This document shows, piece after piece, positions 44,524-52,242 of a DNA stretch of 64,000 nt. This DNA is from Butyrivibrio sp. VCD2006. GTDB lineage: Bacteria > Bacillota > Clostridia > Lachnospirales > Lachnospiraceae. The position numbers and the translations under genes are program-made. Within the stretch, counting starts at the first letter, position 1; the number at the start of each line of letters is the position of its first letter. Under the pieces are notes generated by a model. The model was not told where the DNA came from, made no database searches, and worked only from the letters and a program-made list of their open reading frames with translations. Location: the NCBI RefSeq assembly GCF_000423925.1, contig NZ_AUIX01000008.1, forward strand, positions 158,226-222,225. Reading direction: 5' to 3'.

Positions 44524-47049
44524 ATGAATAGTAAGCTTTATAAACTTATGAATTGGCCGGAGATTGAGGAGATAATTTACTCGGATGGTGATGATCCTCA
44601 TCGAATTCTTGGAGCACATAAAGTTGGATCCAGCCTTCTTATTCAGACCTTTTATCCTATGGCTGAAGAAATAGAAGTAGTACCTCTTAGCGGCACCAAG
44701 AAATACAAAATGGAACTTGCTGATGAAGCAGGCTTCTATGCAGTACTTGTTCCTTATAAAGAAAACTTCAAGTATAAATACCGCATAAAGCTTGAAAACG
44801 GTGATGTGAAGGAAATGTTTGATCCCTATAACTATGAGGGACGCATGGACCGTGAGGACTTCATCAAATTCAACAGTGGAATCCACTACACAATTCATGA
44901 AAAGTTTGGTTCTCATCCCATGGAAATTGATGGCGTTAAGGGAACAGCCTTTGCCGTATGGGCTCCTGACGCTGCAAGAGTTAGTGTAATAGGTGACTTT
45001 AACGACTGGGACGGAAGAGTAAACCAGATGCGCCGTGTTGATCACGATGGCATTTTTGAGATATTCATTCCCGGCGCACTTGCAGGTGACGGATACCAGT
45101 ATGAGATTAAGACCAAGGGCGGAGTTTGCTTTAAAAGACCTGACCCCTATGGATACGCATTTAAGGATAAGAACAGCGAAACCACTAAGATCACAGAAAT
45201 CGAAGATATCAAGTGGACAGATGATGCTTTCATAAAAAATCGCACCAAGTTTAACAGGGATTCAGATCCCCTTTCTATCTGCGAGCTTTCTCTCGATAGC
45301 TTTGCTTCAAGACATCAGAATCATATTCCTGATTTTGAGGAGCTTGCAAAGGAAATAGTTGAATATGTAAAGGATCATGGATTTAATACCATAGAGCTTA
45401 AGCCTGTCATGGATCATATTCCGGGACATCTCTTCCATATAACCGGATTTTTCTCAATTCAGACCAAGTATGGTGATCCTGCTGGATTTAAGAAATTTGT
45501 GAATATCATGCATGAAGCAGGAATCAGGGTAATAATGGACTTTGTGACCACATTTTTCCCGAAGCTCCAGTGCGGCCTTAATTCTTTTGATGGACAGGCT
45601 CTGTATGAATATGCTGATCCGAGAATGGGCGTTCATCCCAGGACCGGAGACCTGATCTTTGACTTTGGAAGAAAACAGGTAACTAATTTCCTGCTTGCAA
45701 ATGCTATTTTCTGGGTTGATACATATCATCTTGATGGCCTTAGAGTAGCTGATATAGCTAAAATTCTTTACCTTGACTATGACAGAAAGCCCGGACAGTG
45801 GGTTCCAAATATGTATGGCGGAAATGAAAACCTTGAGGCTAAGGATTTCCTCTGCAACTTTAACTCTGTATTAAAGACAAAGTTCCCCGGACTCCTTACA
45901 CTTACCAAGGAGACCTCATGCTGGCCGAGAGTAACTGGTGAGCTTGATGATGGCGGACTTGGCTTTGATTACAAGTGGAACAATGGCTGGACTAAGGACT
46001 TCATTGATTATATTCAAAATGATCCGCTCTTTAGATCAGGGAATCACAATGAGCTTACCTTCTCACTTGTTTACTGCTACACAGAGAGATTTGTGCTTGC
46101 GTTTACACACGAGGAGATAGGAAGAGGTCTTGAGGGACTTTATGATCTTATGCCCGGTGATTCTGCACAGAAGATGGCAGGTGTGCGTCTTGCAATATCC
46201 TACCTGATGGCTCATCCCGGTAAGAAGATGCTTTATATGGATCCTAATGAGCTTAGCATAGACAATGCTGTTTTCCTTGAGAACATGATTCATTCCTTGA
46301 ATGAAATTTATTATAAGAGCCCTGCACTGTATCAGATCGATACCAATGACAGCGGCTTTGAGTGGATCAATAGCATGGCTGCTGAGGAGTGCATGATGTC
46401 CTTCATGAGAAAGGGCGAGTCAGACAACGATATGCTTATTGTTGTTGTTAATATGGCAGGCGTAGACAGAACCTTTGAGGTAGGTGTTCCTGCAGATGGT
46501 AAGTACTATGAGATATTCAACTCAGATGATACCTGCTATGGTGGAAGTGGAATCGTTAATCCCGGAAGAATTGAAGCCGGCTTTGGCGAAGTTGACGGAA
46601 GACCTTATTCAATACCTGTTAAGCTTGCATCCTCATCCCTTGCTATTTTCTCATATACTGCTTATACAACGCAGGAGAAGAAGATCAGAAAGATCCGCGA
46701 AGAGGAAGCAAACAACAAGATGCAGGAGCGCGAGAAGACCTTAAGAGAGCTTAAGAATCGCCAGGAGAAGGAAGAGGTTGAGCTTCTTAAAGAGCTTCAT
46801 GAGCGCTATGAAAAAGAGCTTGCCGCTCAGGAGGAGGCTATTGAAAAGAAATACGAGCAGATTGAGGAAGAGCGTATTTCAAGCATAGTTTCAGAGGCTG
46901 CGCTTAAGTCTATTTCAGGCAAAAAGAAGACACAGACAGCTAAGAAGACTACAGCTAAAAAGCCTGCTGCAAAGAAAACTGCCACAAAGAAGGCAGCTAC
47001 AAAAAAGACTACAAATAGTAAAACGGATAAGAAGGAAGATAAGAAATAA
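44524..47049 (+). CDS. GlgB-like protein with lost catalytic residues and a Lys-rich tail
   Basis: 841 residues from ATG 44524 (GGAGGG ahead). Domain order as in branching enzyme: N1 (DPHRILGAH), CBM48 (VSVIGDFNDWDGR), a GH13 barrel and a C-terminal beta domain. The active site is gone: region II reads DGLRVADIA with Ala409 for the nucleophile Asp, region III TLTKETSCWP with Lys462 for the acid/base Glu, region IV THEE with Glu530 for Asp, and region I DFVTTF with Phe344 for His. Residues ~715-841 are a coiled coil and AAKK/ATKK repeats. Probably a glycogen-binding or scaffold pseudoenzyme. It overlaps mscS by 1 bp. Confidence 0.85.
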   Translation: MNSKLYKLMNWPEIEEIIYSDGDDPHRILGAHKVGSSLLIQTFYPMAEEIEVVPLSGTKKYKMELADEAGFYAVLVPYKENFKYKYRIKLENGDVKEMFDPYNYEGRMDREDFIKFNSGIHYTIHEKFGSHPMEIDGVKGTAFAVWAPDAARVSVIGDFNDWDGRVNQMRRVDHDGIFEIFIPGALAGDGYQYEIKTKGGVCFKRPDPYGYAFKDKNSETTKITEIEDIKWTDDAFIKNRTKFNRDSDPLSICELSLDSFASRHQNHIPDFEELAKEIVEYVKDHGFNTIELKPVMDHIPGHLFHITGFFSIQTKYGDPAGFKKFVNIMHEAGIRVIMDFVTTFFPKLQCGLNSFDGQALYEYADPRMGVHPRTGDLIFDFGRKQVTNFLLANAIFWVDTYHLDGLRVADIAKILYLDYDRKPGQWVPNMYGGNENLEAKDFLCNFNSVLKTKFPGLLTLTKETSCWPRVTGELDDGGLGFDYKWNNGWTKDFIDYIQNDPLFRSGNHNELTFSLVYCYTERFVLAFTHEEIGRGLEGLYDLMPGDSAQKMAGVRLAISYLMAHPGKKMLYMDPNELSIDNAVFLENMIHSLNEIYYKSPALYQIDTNDSGFEWINSMAAEECMMSFMRKGESDNDMLIVVVNMAGVDRTFEVGVPADGKYYEIFNSDDTCYGGSGIVNPGRIEAGFGEVDGRPYSIPVKLASSSLAIFSYTAYTTQEKKIRKIREEEANNKMQEREKTLRELKNRQEKEEVELLKELHERYEKELAAQEEAIEKKYEQIEEERISSIVSEAALKSISGKKKTQTAKKTTAKKPAAKKTATKKAATKKTTNSKTDKKEDKK

Positions 47050-47966
47050 TGAACTACAGATTACCTCTATTACTTGCAACTGCTACTGCTGAAAATGCTA
47101 TTGAAACGATAGCTGAGGTAACAGGAAACGAAAACTTAAAACCGGGAGTTATTGAGAAATACGTAAGAGAACTCCCGGATAAGGCTTTCGCCCTATTGGT
47201 GAAGGCTGTACTTTTAATCGTGACTTTGGTGATAATGTGGCAGGTTATAAGAATCGTGACAAGCATTATCGATAAGTCCTTAAAGAAAACAAAGGTAGAA
47301 GATGCCACAGCAAAATTCATAGTAAAGTTTATTAAGGTTTCGATGGAAATATTCCTGATATTTTCTCTCGCAGCCGGCTTTGGAATTGATACTGCAGGTA
47401 TCGTAGCACTACTTGGATCTGCCGGTGTAGCTATTGGTCTCGCAATCCAGGGAACCCTTTCGAATTTTGCCGGAGGAATACTTATCCTTTTGGCAAAGCC
47501 CTTCAAGGTCGGTGACTACATAATAGTAGGAGGACTTGGAATTGAAGGATCTGTTACAGAGATTTCTCTAATAAATACCAGGATGCTCACTGCCGATTAC
47601 AGAAAGGTTGTTGTACCAAACGGTAGCCTTGCTTCCGCAACTATTACCAATAACAATGGAAACACCATGAGAATTCTTGATACCATGGTTGGTATTTCTT
47701 ACTCTGCCGATATCGATAAGGCAAGGGAAGTTGCAATTAAAGTAATGGATGCAAATGAGTACATATCTGATAAGTTTGAAAAGTCGGTTTATGTAGATGA
47801 GCTTGCTGACAGCAGTGTTAACCTGAGGATAAGAGGATGGGTTAAGCCCACCGATTATGTAAAGGCAAGGTGGTCAATGAACGAAGCCGTTAAAAAGGCG
47901 TTCGACAAAGAAGGTGTTGAGATACCATTCCCACAGCTCGATGTTCACATGAGAGAAGCTCAGTAA
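47049..47966 (+). CDS. mscS: Small-conductance mechanosensitive channel (MscS family)
   Basis: 305 residues. Hydrophobic segments near residues 50-75 and 90-110, then the pore helix IGLAIQGTLSNFAGGILIL with the Gly/Ala packing pattern of MscS TM3, and the beta domain starting FKVGDYIIVGG, ending in the C-terminal alpha/beta part. It should open under membrane tension and release solutes on osmotic downshock. The start shares one base with the GlgB-like stop (TAATG), implying translational coupling. Confidence 0.93.
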   Translation: MNYRLPLLLATATAENAIETIAEVTGNENLKPGVIEKYVRELPDKAFALLVKAVLLIVTLVIMWQVIRIVTSIIDKSLKKTKVEDATAKFIVKFIKVSMEIFLIFSLAAGFGIDTAGIVALLGSAGVAIGLAIQGTLSNFAGGILILLAKPFKVGDYIIVGGLGIEGSVTEISLINTRMLTADYRKVVVPNGSLASATITNNNGNTMRILDTMVGISYSADIDKAREVAIKVMDANEYISDKFEKSVYVDELADSSVNLRIRGWVKPTDYVKARWSMNEAVKKAFDKEGVEIPFPQLDVHMREAQ

Positions 47967-47993
47967 ATTGACTAAAAAATGATTACAAAAAAG

Positions 47994-48027
47994 AAAAGGA
48001 GCTTGCTTATATAGCAGGCTCCTTTTT
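47994..48027 (+). terminator. Rho-independent terminator after mscS
   Basis: GGAGCTTGCT (47998-48007), loop TATAT, AGCAGGCTCC (48013-48022, one G-U), flanking A-run and T-run. Confidence 0.9.
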
Positions 48028-48032
48028 GGAAG

Positions 48033-48105
48033 AGCTGGAAAAGGGACTTGAACCCTCGACCTACTGATTACGAATCAGTTGCGCTACCGACTGCGCTATT
48101 CCAGC
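48033..48105 (-). tRNA. tRNA-Thr (anticodon CGT)
   Basis: Minus-strand cloverleaf: acceptor GCTGGAA with TTCCAGC, D stem GCGC/GCGC, anticodon stem ACTGA/TCAGT around loop TTCGTAA (anticodon CGU at positions 34-36, reading ACG), and a T arm with GGTTCAAGTCC. Discriminator base U; CCA is not encoded. It is transcribed against the flanking genes. Confidence 0.95.
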
Positions 48106-48126
48106 AAAATATTAGTCACAAAGGAA

Positions 48127-48155
48127 ATTATACATATTCAATGATAAATTTACAA
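48127..48155 (-). promoter_or_regulatory. Promoter of tRNA-Thr
   Basis: On the minus strand TTGTAA (48155-48150), 17-bp spacer, TATAAT (48132-48127), 21 bp before the tRNA 5' end. Confidence 0.6.
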
Positions 48156-48203
48156 GATTAAATTCGCTCTTTTTACTTTGACTAAAGATATTATAAATAA
48201 TTC

Positions 48204-48232
48204 TTGTTTTCACTTTATTACTGTGATATGGT
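48204..48232 (+). promoter_or_regulatory. Possible promoter of argH
   Basis: TTGTTT (48204-48209), 17-bp spacer, TATGGT (48227-48232) preceded by TGA. A moderate match 40 bp before argH. Confidence 0.4.
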
Positions 48233-48271
48233 AAAAAATAAATTGTTGAATGAATGCATAAGGAGAACAAT

Positions 48272-49681
48272 ATGGCTCAGTTGTGGGGTGGAAGATTTGA
48301 AGGAGAAATAAATGAGCTTGCATGGAAATTCAATGCTTCCATTTATTTCGATAAACGCCTGATAAAGCAGGACGTACAGGGAAGTAAAGCTCATGTTACA
48401 ATGCTTGCCAAGCAGGGCATCATTTCAGAAGAGGAAGCTGATTCAATAAGAAACGGCCTTGATGAAATTCTTAAGGATGTTCAGGAAGGTAAGCTTGAGA
48501 TAACAGATAAATATGAAGATATTCATAGCTTTCTTGAAGCAAATCTAATTGACAGAATAGGTGATGCCGGTAAGAAGATGCATACCGGAAGATCAAGAAA
48601 TGACCAGGTGGCTCTTGATATGAGACTTTATATCAGAGAGGAAGTTAAGAGCACAGCGGAAGCGCTCTACGATATTCTTGATACCTTGAATAAGATCATG
48701 AAGGATAATCTTCATACTTATATGCCCGGCTTTACACATCTTCAGAAGGCACAGCCGGTGACACTTGCTCATCATCTCGGAGCATATTTTGAAATGTTTT
48801 ATAGAGATGCACATCGACTTATGGATGTCTTTACCAGATTGAATTTTTGCCCGCTTGGAAGTGGAGCTCTCGCAGGAACAACATATCCTCTTGATAGAGA
48901 ATACACCGCTGAGCTTTTAAACTTTACAGGTCCTACTGCGAACAGTATGGATTCAGTATCTGACAGAGATTATCTCATCGAATTTTTATCATCATTATCA
49001 ATTATTATGATGCACCTTTCCAGATTTTCTGAAGAGGTTATTATCTGGAACTCTAACGAGTACAATTTTGTGACAATAGATGATGCCTACTCAACCGGTA
49101 GTAGTATCATGCCTCAGAAAAAGAATCCTGATATTGCAGAGCTTGTAAGAGGTAAGACCGGACGAGTTTATGGAGCGCTTAATTCTCTTCTGGTGACAAT
49201 GAAGGGAATTCCGCTTGCATATGATAAGGATATGCAGGAGGATAAGGAAGTCAGCTTTGATGCCATCGATACAGTTAAGAGCTGCCTTGTTCTTTTCACG
49301 GATATGCTAAGAACCATGAAGTTCAATAAAGAGCAGATGGAAAAGAGCGCAATAAGAGGCTTTACCGATGCCACTGACGCGGCAGATTATCTTGTTAATA
49401 AGGGTGTACCATTTAGGGATGCTCATGGTATTATAGGAAGAATAGTTTTACATTGCCTTGAAAAGGAATGTGGAATTTCTGATCTTTCAATTGAAGAGCT
49501 CAAGGAATTTGCCCCGCAGTTCGAAGAGGATATATATGATGCAATAAGTCTTAAGACCTGTGTTGAGAAGAGACTTACTGTCGGAGCACCCGGACCTAAA
49601 GCTATGGAGAAGGCTGTTGCCAGAAATGAAAAGAGATTGAATGCTTACTGGACAGGTATGGATAGCTTTAAGACCGAATAA
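48272..49681 (+). CDS. argH: Argininosuccinate lyase
   Basis: 469 residues from ATG 48272, AAGGAGA upstream (ATG 48254 lacks a site). Opens AQLWGGRFEGEINELAWKFN. Signature loop GSSIMPQKKNPDIAELVRGK with the catalytic Ser, and the THLQKAQP and TGRSRNDQVALD regions. It splits argininosuccinate into arginine and fumarate in the last step of arginine synthesis. No other arg genes are near; asd follows after 55 bp. Confidence 0.97.
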   Translation: MAQLWGGRFEGEINELAWKFNASIYFDKRLIKQDVQGSKAHVTMLAKQGIISEEEADSIRNGLDEILKDVQEGKLEITDKYEDIHSFLEANLIDRIGDAGKKMHTGRSRNDQVALDMRLYIREEVKSTAEALYDILDTLNKIMKDNLHTYMPGFTHLQKAQPVTLAHHLGAYFEMFYRDAHRLMDVFTRLNFCPLGSGALAGTTYPLDREYTAELLNFTGPTANSMDSVSDRDYLIEFLSSLSIIMMHLSRFSEEVIIWNSNEYNFVTIDDAYSTGSSIMPQKKNPDIAELVRGKTGRVYGALNSLLVTMKGIPLAYDKDMQEDKEVSFDAIDTVKSCLVLFTDMLRTMKFNKEQMEKSAIRGFTDATDAADYLVNKGVPFRDAHGIIGRIVLHCLEKECGISDLSIEELKEFAPQFEEDIYDAISLKTCVEKRLTVGAPGPKAMEKAVARNEKRLNAYWTGMDSFKTE

Positions 49682-49736
49682 TCATATTTTTGTTATGTAA
49701 TAATTTTTATATAAAGTTAAAGAGGAGATTGAAAAA

Positions 49737-50822
49737 ATGAGCGAGAAGTTAAGAGTAGCAGTTCTTGGTGCAACAGGTATGGTTGGTCAGAGATTTATCA
49801 CAATTCTTGATAACCACCCCTGGTTTGAGGTAGCTGTTGTAGCAGCTAGTCCCAGAAGCGCAGGCAAAACCTATGAGGAATCCGTAGGTGACAGATGGAA
49901 GATGGAAGTTCCCATGCCTGAAGCTGTAAAGAAGCTTGTTATCAAGGACGTAACTAATGTAGAAGAGGTTGTTAAGGACGTTGATTTTGTTCTTTCAGCT
50001 GTAAATATGTCTAAGGATGAGATTAAGGCAATTGAGGAAGAGTACGCTAAGACTGAGACTCCTGTTGTTTCTAATAACAGTGCTCACAGATGGACTCCTG
50101 ATGTTCCTATGATTATTCCGGAAGTAAACCCTGAGCATGCAGATGTTATTGAATTCCAGAAGAAGAGACTTGGTACAACCAAGGGCTTTATCGCTGTTAA
50201 GCCTAACTGCTCAATCCAGAGCTATGCTCCGGCTCTTTCAGCCTGGAAGGAATTTGATCCCTATGAAGTAGTAGCTACAACTTATCAGGCTATCTCAGGC
50301 GCCGGCAAAAACTTTAAAGAATGGCCCGAAATGGAAGGAAATATCATTCCATTCATCTCCGGTGAGGAAGAAAAGAGTGAAAAAGAGCCTTTAAGAATTT
50401 GGGGAAAGATTGAAAATGGCGTGATTGTTCCTGCTTCAAGCCCGATTATTACATGTCAGTGTATAAGAGTTCCAGTTTTGTATGGACATACGGCCGCAGC
50501 TTTTGTAAAATTTAAGAAGAAAGCTACAAAAGAAGAACTTATTAATTGTCTTGTGAATTTTAAAGGCAAGCCTCAGGAGCTTGGTCTCCCCAGTGCACCT
50601 AAGCAGTTTATTCAGTATCTCGAGGAGGATAACCGCCCTCAGATAGCTCTTGATGTTAACTACGAAGGAGGTATGGGAGTAAGCATCGGAAGACTTCGTG
50701 AGGATACAGTATATGACTGGAAGTTCGTTGGGCTTTCACACAATACTTTAAGAGGAGCTGCAGGTGGTGCTGTAGAATGCGCTGAACTCCTTAAGGCACT
50801 TGGATATATCAACAAGAAGTAA
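49737..50822 (+). CDS. asd: Aspartate-semialdehyde dehydrogenase
   Basis: 361 residues. Rossmann start RVAVLGATGMVGQRFITIL, catalytic Cys in VKPNCSIQSYAPAL, and GAGKNFKEWPEMEGNI. The length and the GHTAAAFVKFKKK region fit the longer fungal/archaeal-type branch also found in Clostridia. It reduces aspartyl phosphate to the semialdehyde for Lys, Thr and Met synthesis. AGAGGAGA ribosome-binding site. The stop lies in a 14-bp perfect palindrome (50817-50830). Confidence 0.95.
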   Translation: MSEKLRVAVLGATGMVGQRFITILDNHPWFEVAVVAASPRSAGKTYEESVGDRWKMEVPMPEAVKKLVIKDVTNVEEVVKDVDFVLSAVNMSKDEIKAIEEEYAKTETPVVSNNSAHRWTPDVPMIIPEVNPEHADVIEFQKKRLGTTKGFIAVKPNCSIQSYAPALSAWKEFDPYEVVATTYQAISGAGKNFKEWPEMEGNIIPFISGEEEKSEKEPLRIWGKIENGVIVPASSPIITCQCIRVPVLYGHTAAAFVKFKKKATKEELINCLVNFKGKPQELGLPSAPKQFIQYLEEDNRPQIALDVNYEGGMGVSIGRLREDTVYDWKFVGLSHNTLRGAAGGAVECAELLKALGYINKK

Positions 50823-50862
50823 CGTTACTTAATAATCATTTATCTAAGATAAGGAAAATTGT

Positions 50863-52242
50863 ATGGAAAAAACAAAGAGTCAGGAATTGGAAGTGCTTAA
50901 TGGTTATTACAACAGTGGGGCCAATCAGATTGTTATTGTTTATGGCCATGTAAGTACCGGAAGTCAAACTGTAATCAGCGAATTTAATAAGGGCAAACAA
51001 ATTATATTCTATTCTGCATGCTCTGCTTCTGAGAGATTGCAACAGAATCTTATTGCAGATCATATCAGGAAAAGAGGCTACGAGATTTCAGAGTATCCTA
51101 CATACAAAGAAATCTTTGAATCTGTTGAGCAGATGTCCAAGGATAGTGGTAAGCCTCTTGTGCTTATGATCGATCGTTTTGAGAATATAATAAAGTCTTC
51201 TCCCGATTTTATTCGTGATATCAGTCCTATTGTATATAGAGAAGGACATCCTCAGATCATGATTGTTCTTCTTGGCTTAAATGCCGCATGGATTGAAAAT
51301 ACCATGGTTGAGAAGATCGGCTCGCAGGCTTCTAACATTTCCGGTTTCCTTAAGATCAAGCCTTATTCATTCCAGGAAATGAAGGTGAGAATGCCTAATA
51401 TGTCGAATAGGGATATCATCTCCACATATGCTATCTTTGGTGGTAAAGGTCAGCTTTGGGAATATTTTGACCAAAACAAGAGCTTTAAACAGAATGTGTG
51501 TGAAAAATTCCTTGATTCTAATAATAGCGTACTACTTCGTGCAACAATAAATCAGCTTGAGGAGAATCTTCGTGAAACGGCTGTTTATAACACGATTCTG
51601 TATGGACTTGCTAATGGCAAGAATAAGCTTAATGATATCCATCATGCTACCGGATTTTCCAGAGCTAAGATAATGGTTTATTTAAAGAGCCTTATCGAGC
51701 TTGGAATGGTAGAGAAGGTTTACTCATTTGCAACAACGGGACATGAGAATGTGCAGAAGGGTGTTTATAGAATCTGCGATCCGCTTCCGCATTTCTTTTA
51801 TAGATTCTTTTATGCGAATCTTACAGAAATAATATCAATGAATGCAGATGATTATTATGAGAAATTTGTTGCACCTTCACTTTCTGAATTTGTTGAGACT
51901 GCCTATAAGCTTATCTGCAGAGAATATGTTATGAAGCTTTCAGAGTATCGTAAGCTCCCCTTCTTAATAGAGGACGAGGGTGAGTGGGTTGGTAAAATAG
52001 ACTCACTGGATATTGTTGCTCAGAGCGAATCCGGAGATACTCTTGTCGGAGTCTGCAAATGGGATTCCGTGATGGATGCATCTTCGATAGATGCTGTGAG
52101 AAGCTGCTGCAAGAGAGCAAGAATTAATCCTGATTATTATTATCTGTTCTCAGCAGTAGGCTTTGATGAAGGCCTGATAAAGCTTGCAAATGAAGAGGCT
52201 TCCATCAGACTTATTGGATTGGATGAAATGATGAATGACTAA
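50863..52242 (+). CDS. Degenerate AAA (ATPase_2) / DUF234 family protein
   Basis: 459 residues. Layout matches the prokaryotic AAA ATPase plus DUF234 family: an N-terminal ATPase lobe, a winged-helix part (GFSRAKIMVYLKSLIELGMVEK) and a C-terminal nuclease-like lobe. The P-loop is degraded to YGHVSTGSQTV (no Lys), Walker B reads LVLMIDRFENI, and the nuclease-like core reads VGVCKW where GECKW is usual. It may have lost catalysis and keep a binding role. It overlaps topB by 8 bp, so the two are coupled. Confidence 0.75.
   Translation: MEKTKSQELEVLNGYYNSGANQIVIVYGHVSTGSQTVISEFNKGKQIIFYSACSASERLQQNLIADHIRKRGYEISEYPTYKEIFESVEQMSKDSGKPLVLMIDRFENIIKSSPDFIRDISPIVYREGHPQIMIVLLGLNAAWIENTMVEKIGSQASNISGFLKIKPYSFQEMKVRMPNMSNRDIISTYAIFGGKGQLWEYFDQNKSFKQNVCEKFLDSNNSVLLRATINQLEENLRETAVYNTILYGLANGKNKLNDIHHATGFSRAKIMVYLKSLIELGMVEKVYSFATTGHENVQKGVYRICDPLPHFFYRFFYANLTEIISMNADDYYEKFVAPSLSEFVETAYKLICREYVMKLSEYRKLPFLIEDEGEWVGKIDSLDIVAQSESGDTLVGVCKWDSVMDASSIDAVRSCCKRARINPDYYYLFSAVGFDEGLIKLANEEASIRLIGLDEMMND

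Noticed and set aside
50817..50830. Perfect 14-bp palindrome AAGTAACGTTACTT at the asd stop
   Set aside because: No loop and no T-run, so not a terminator; too little context to call it an operator.
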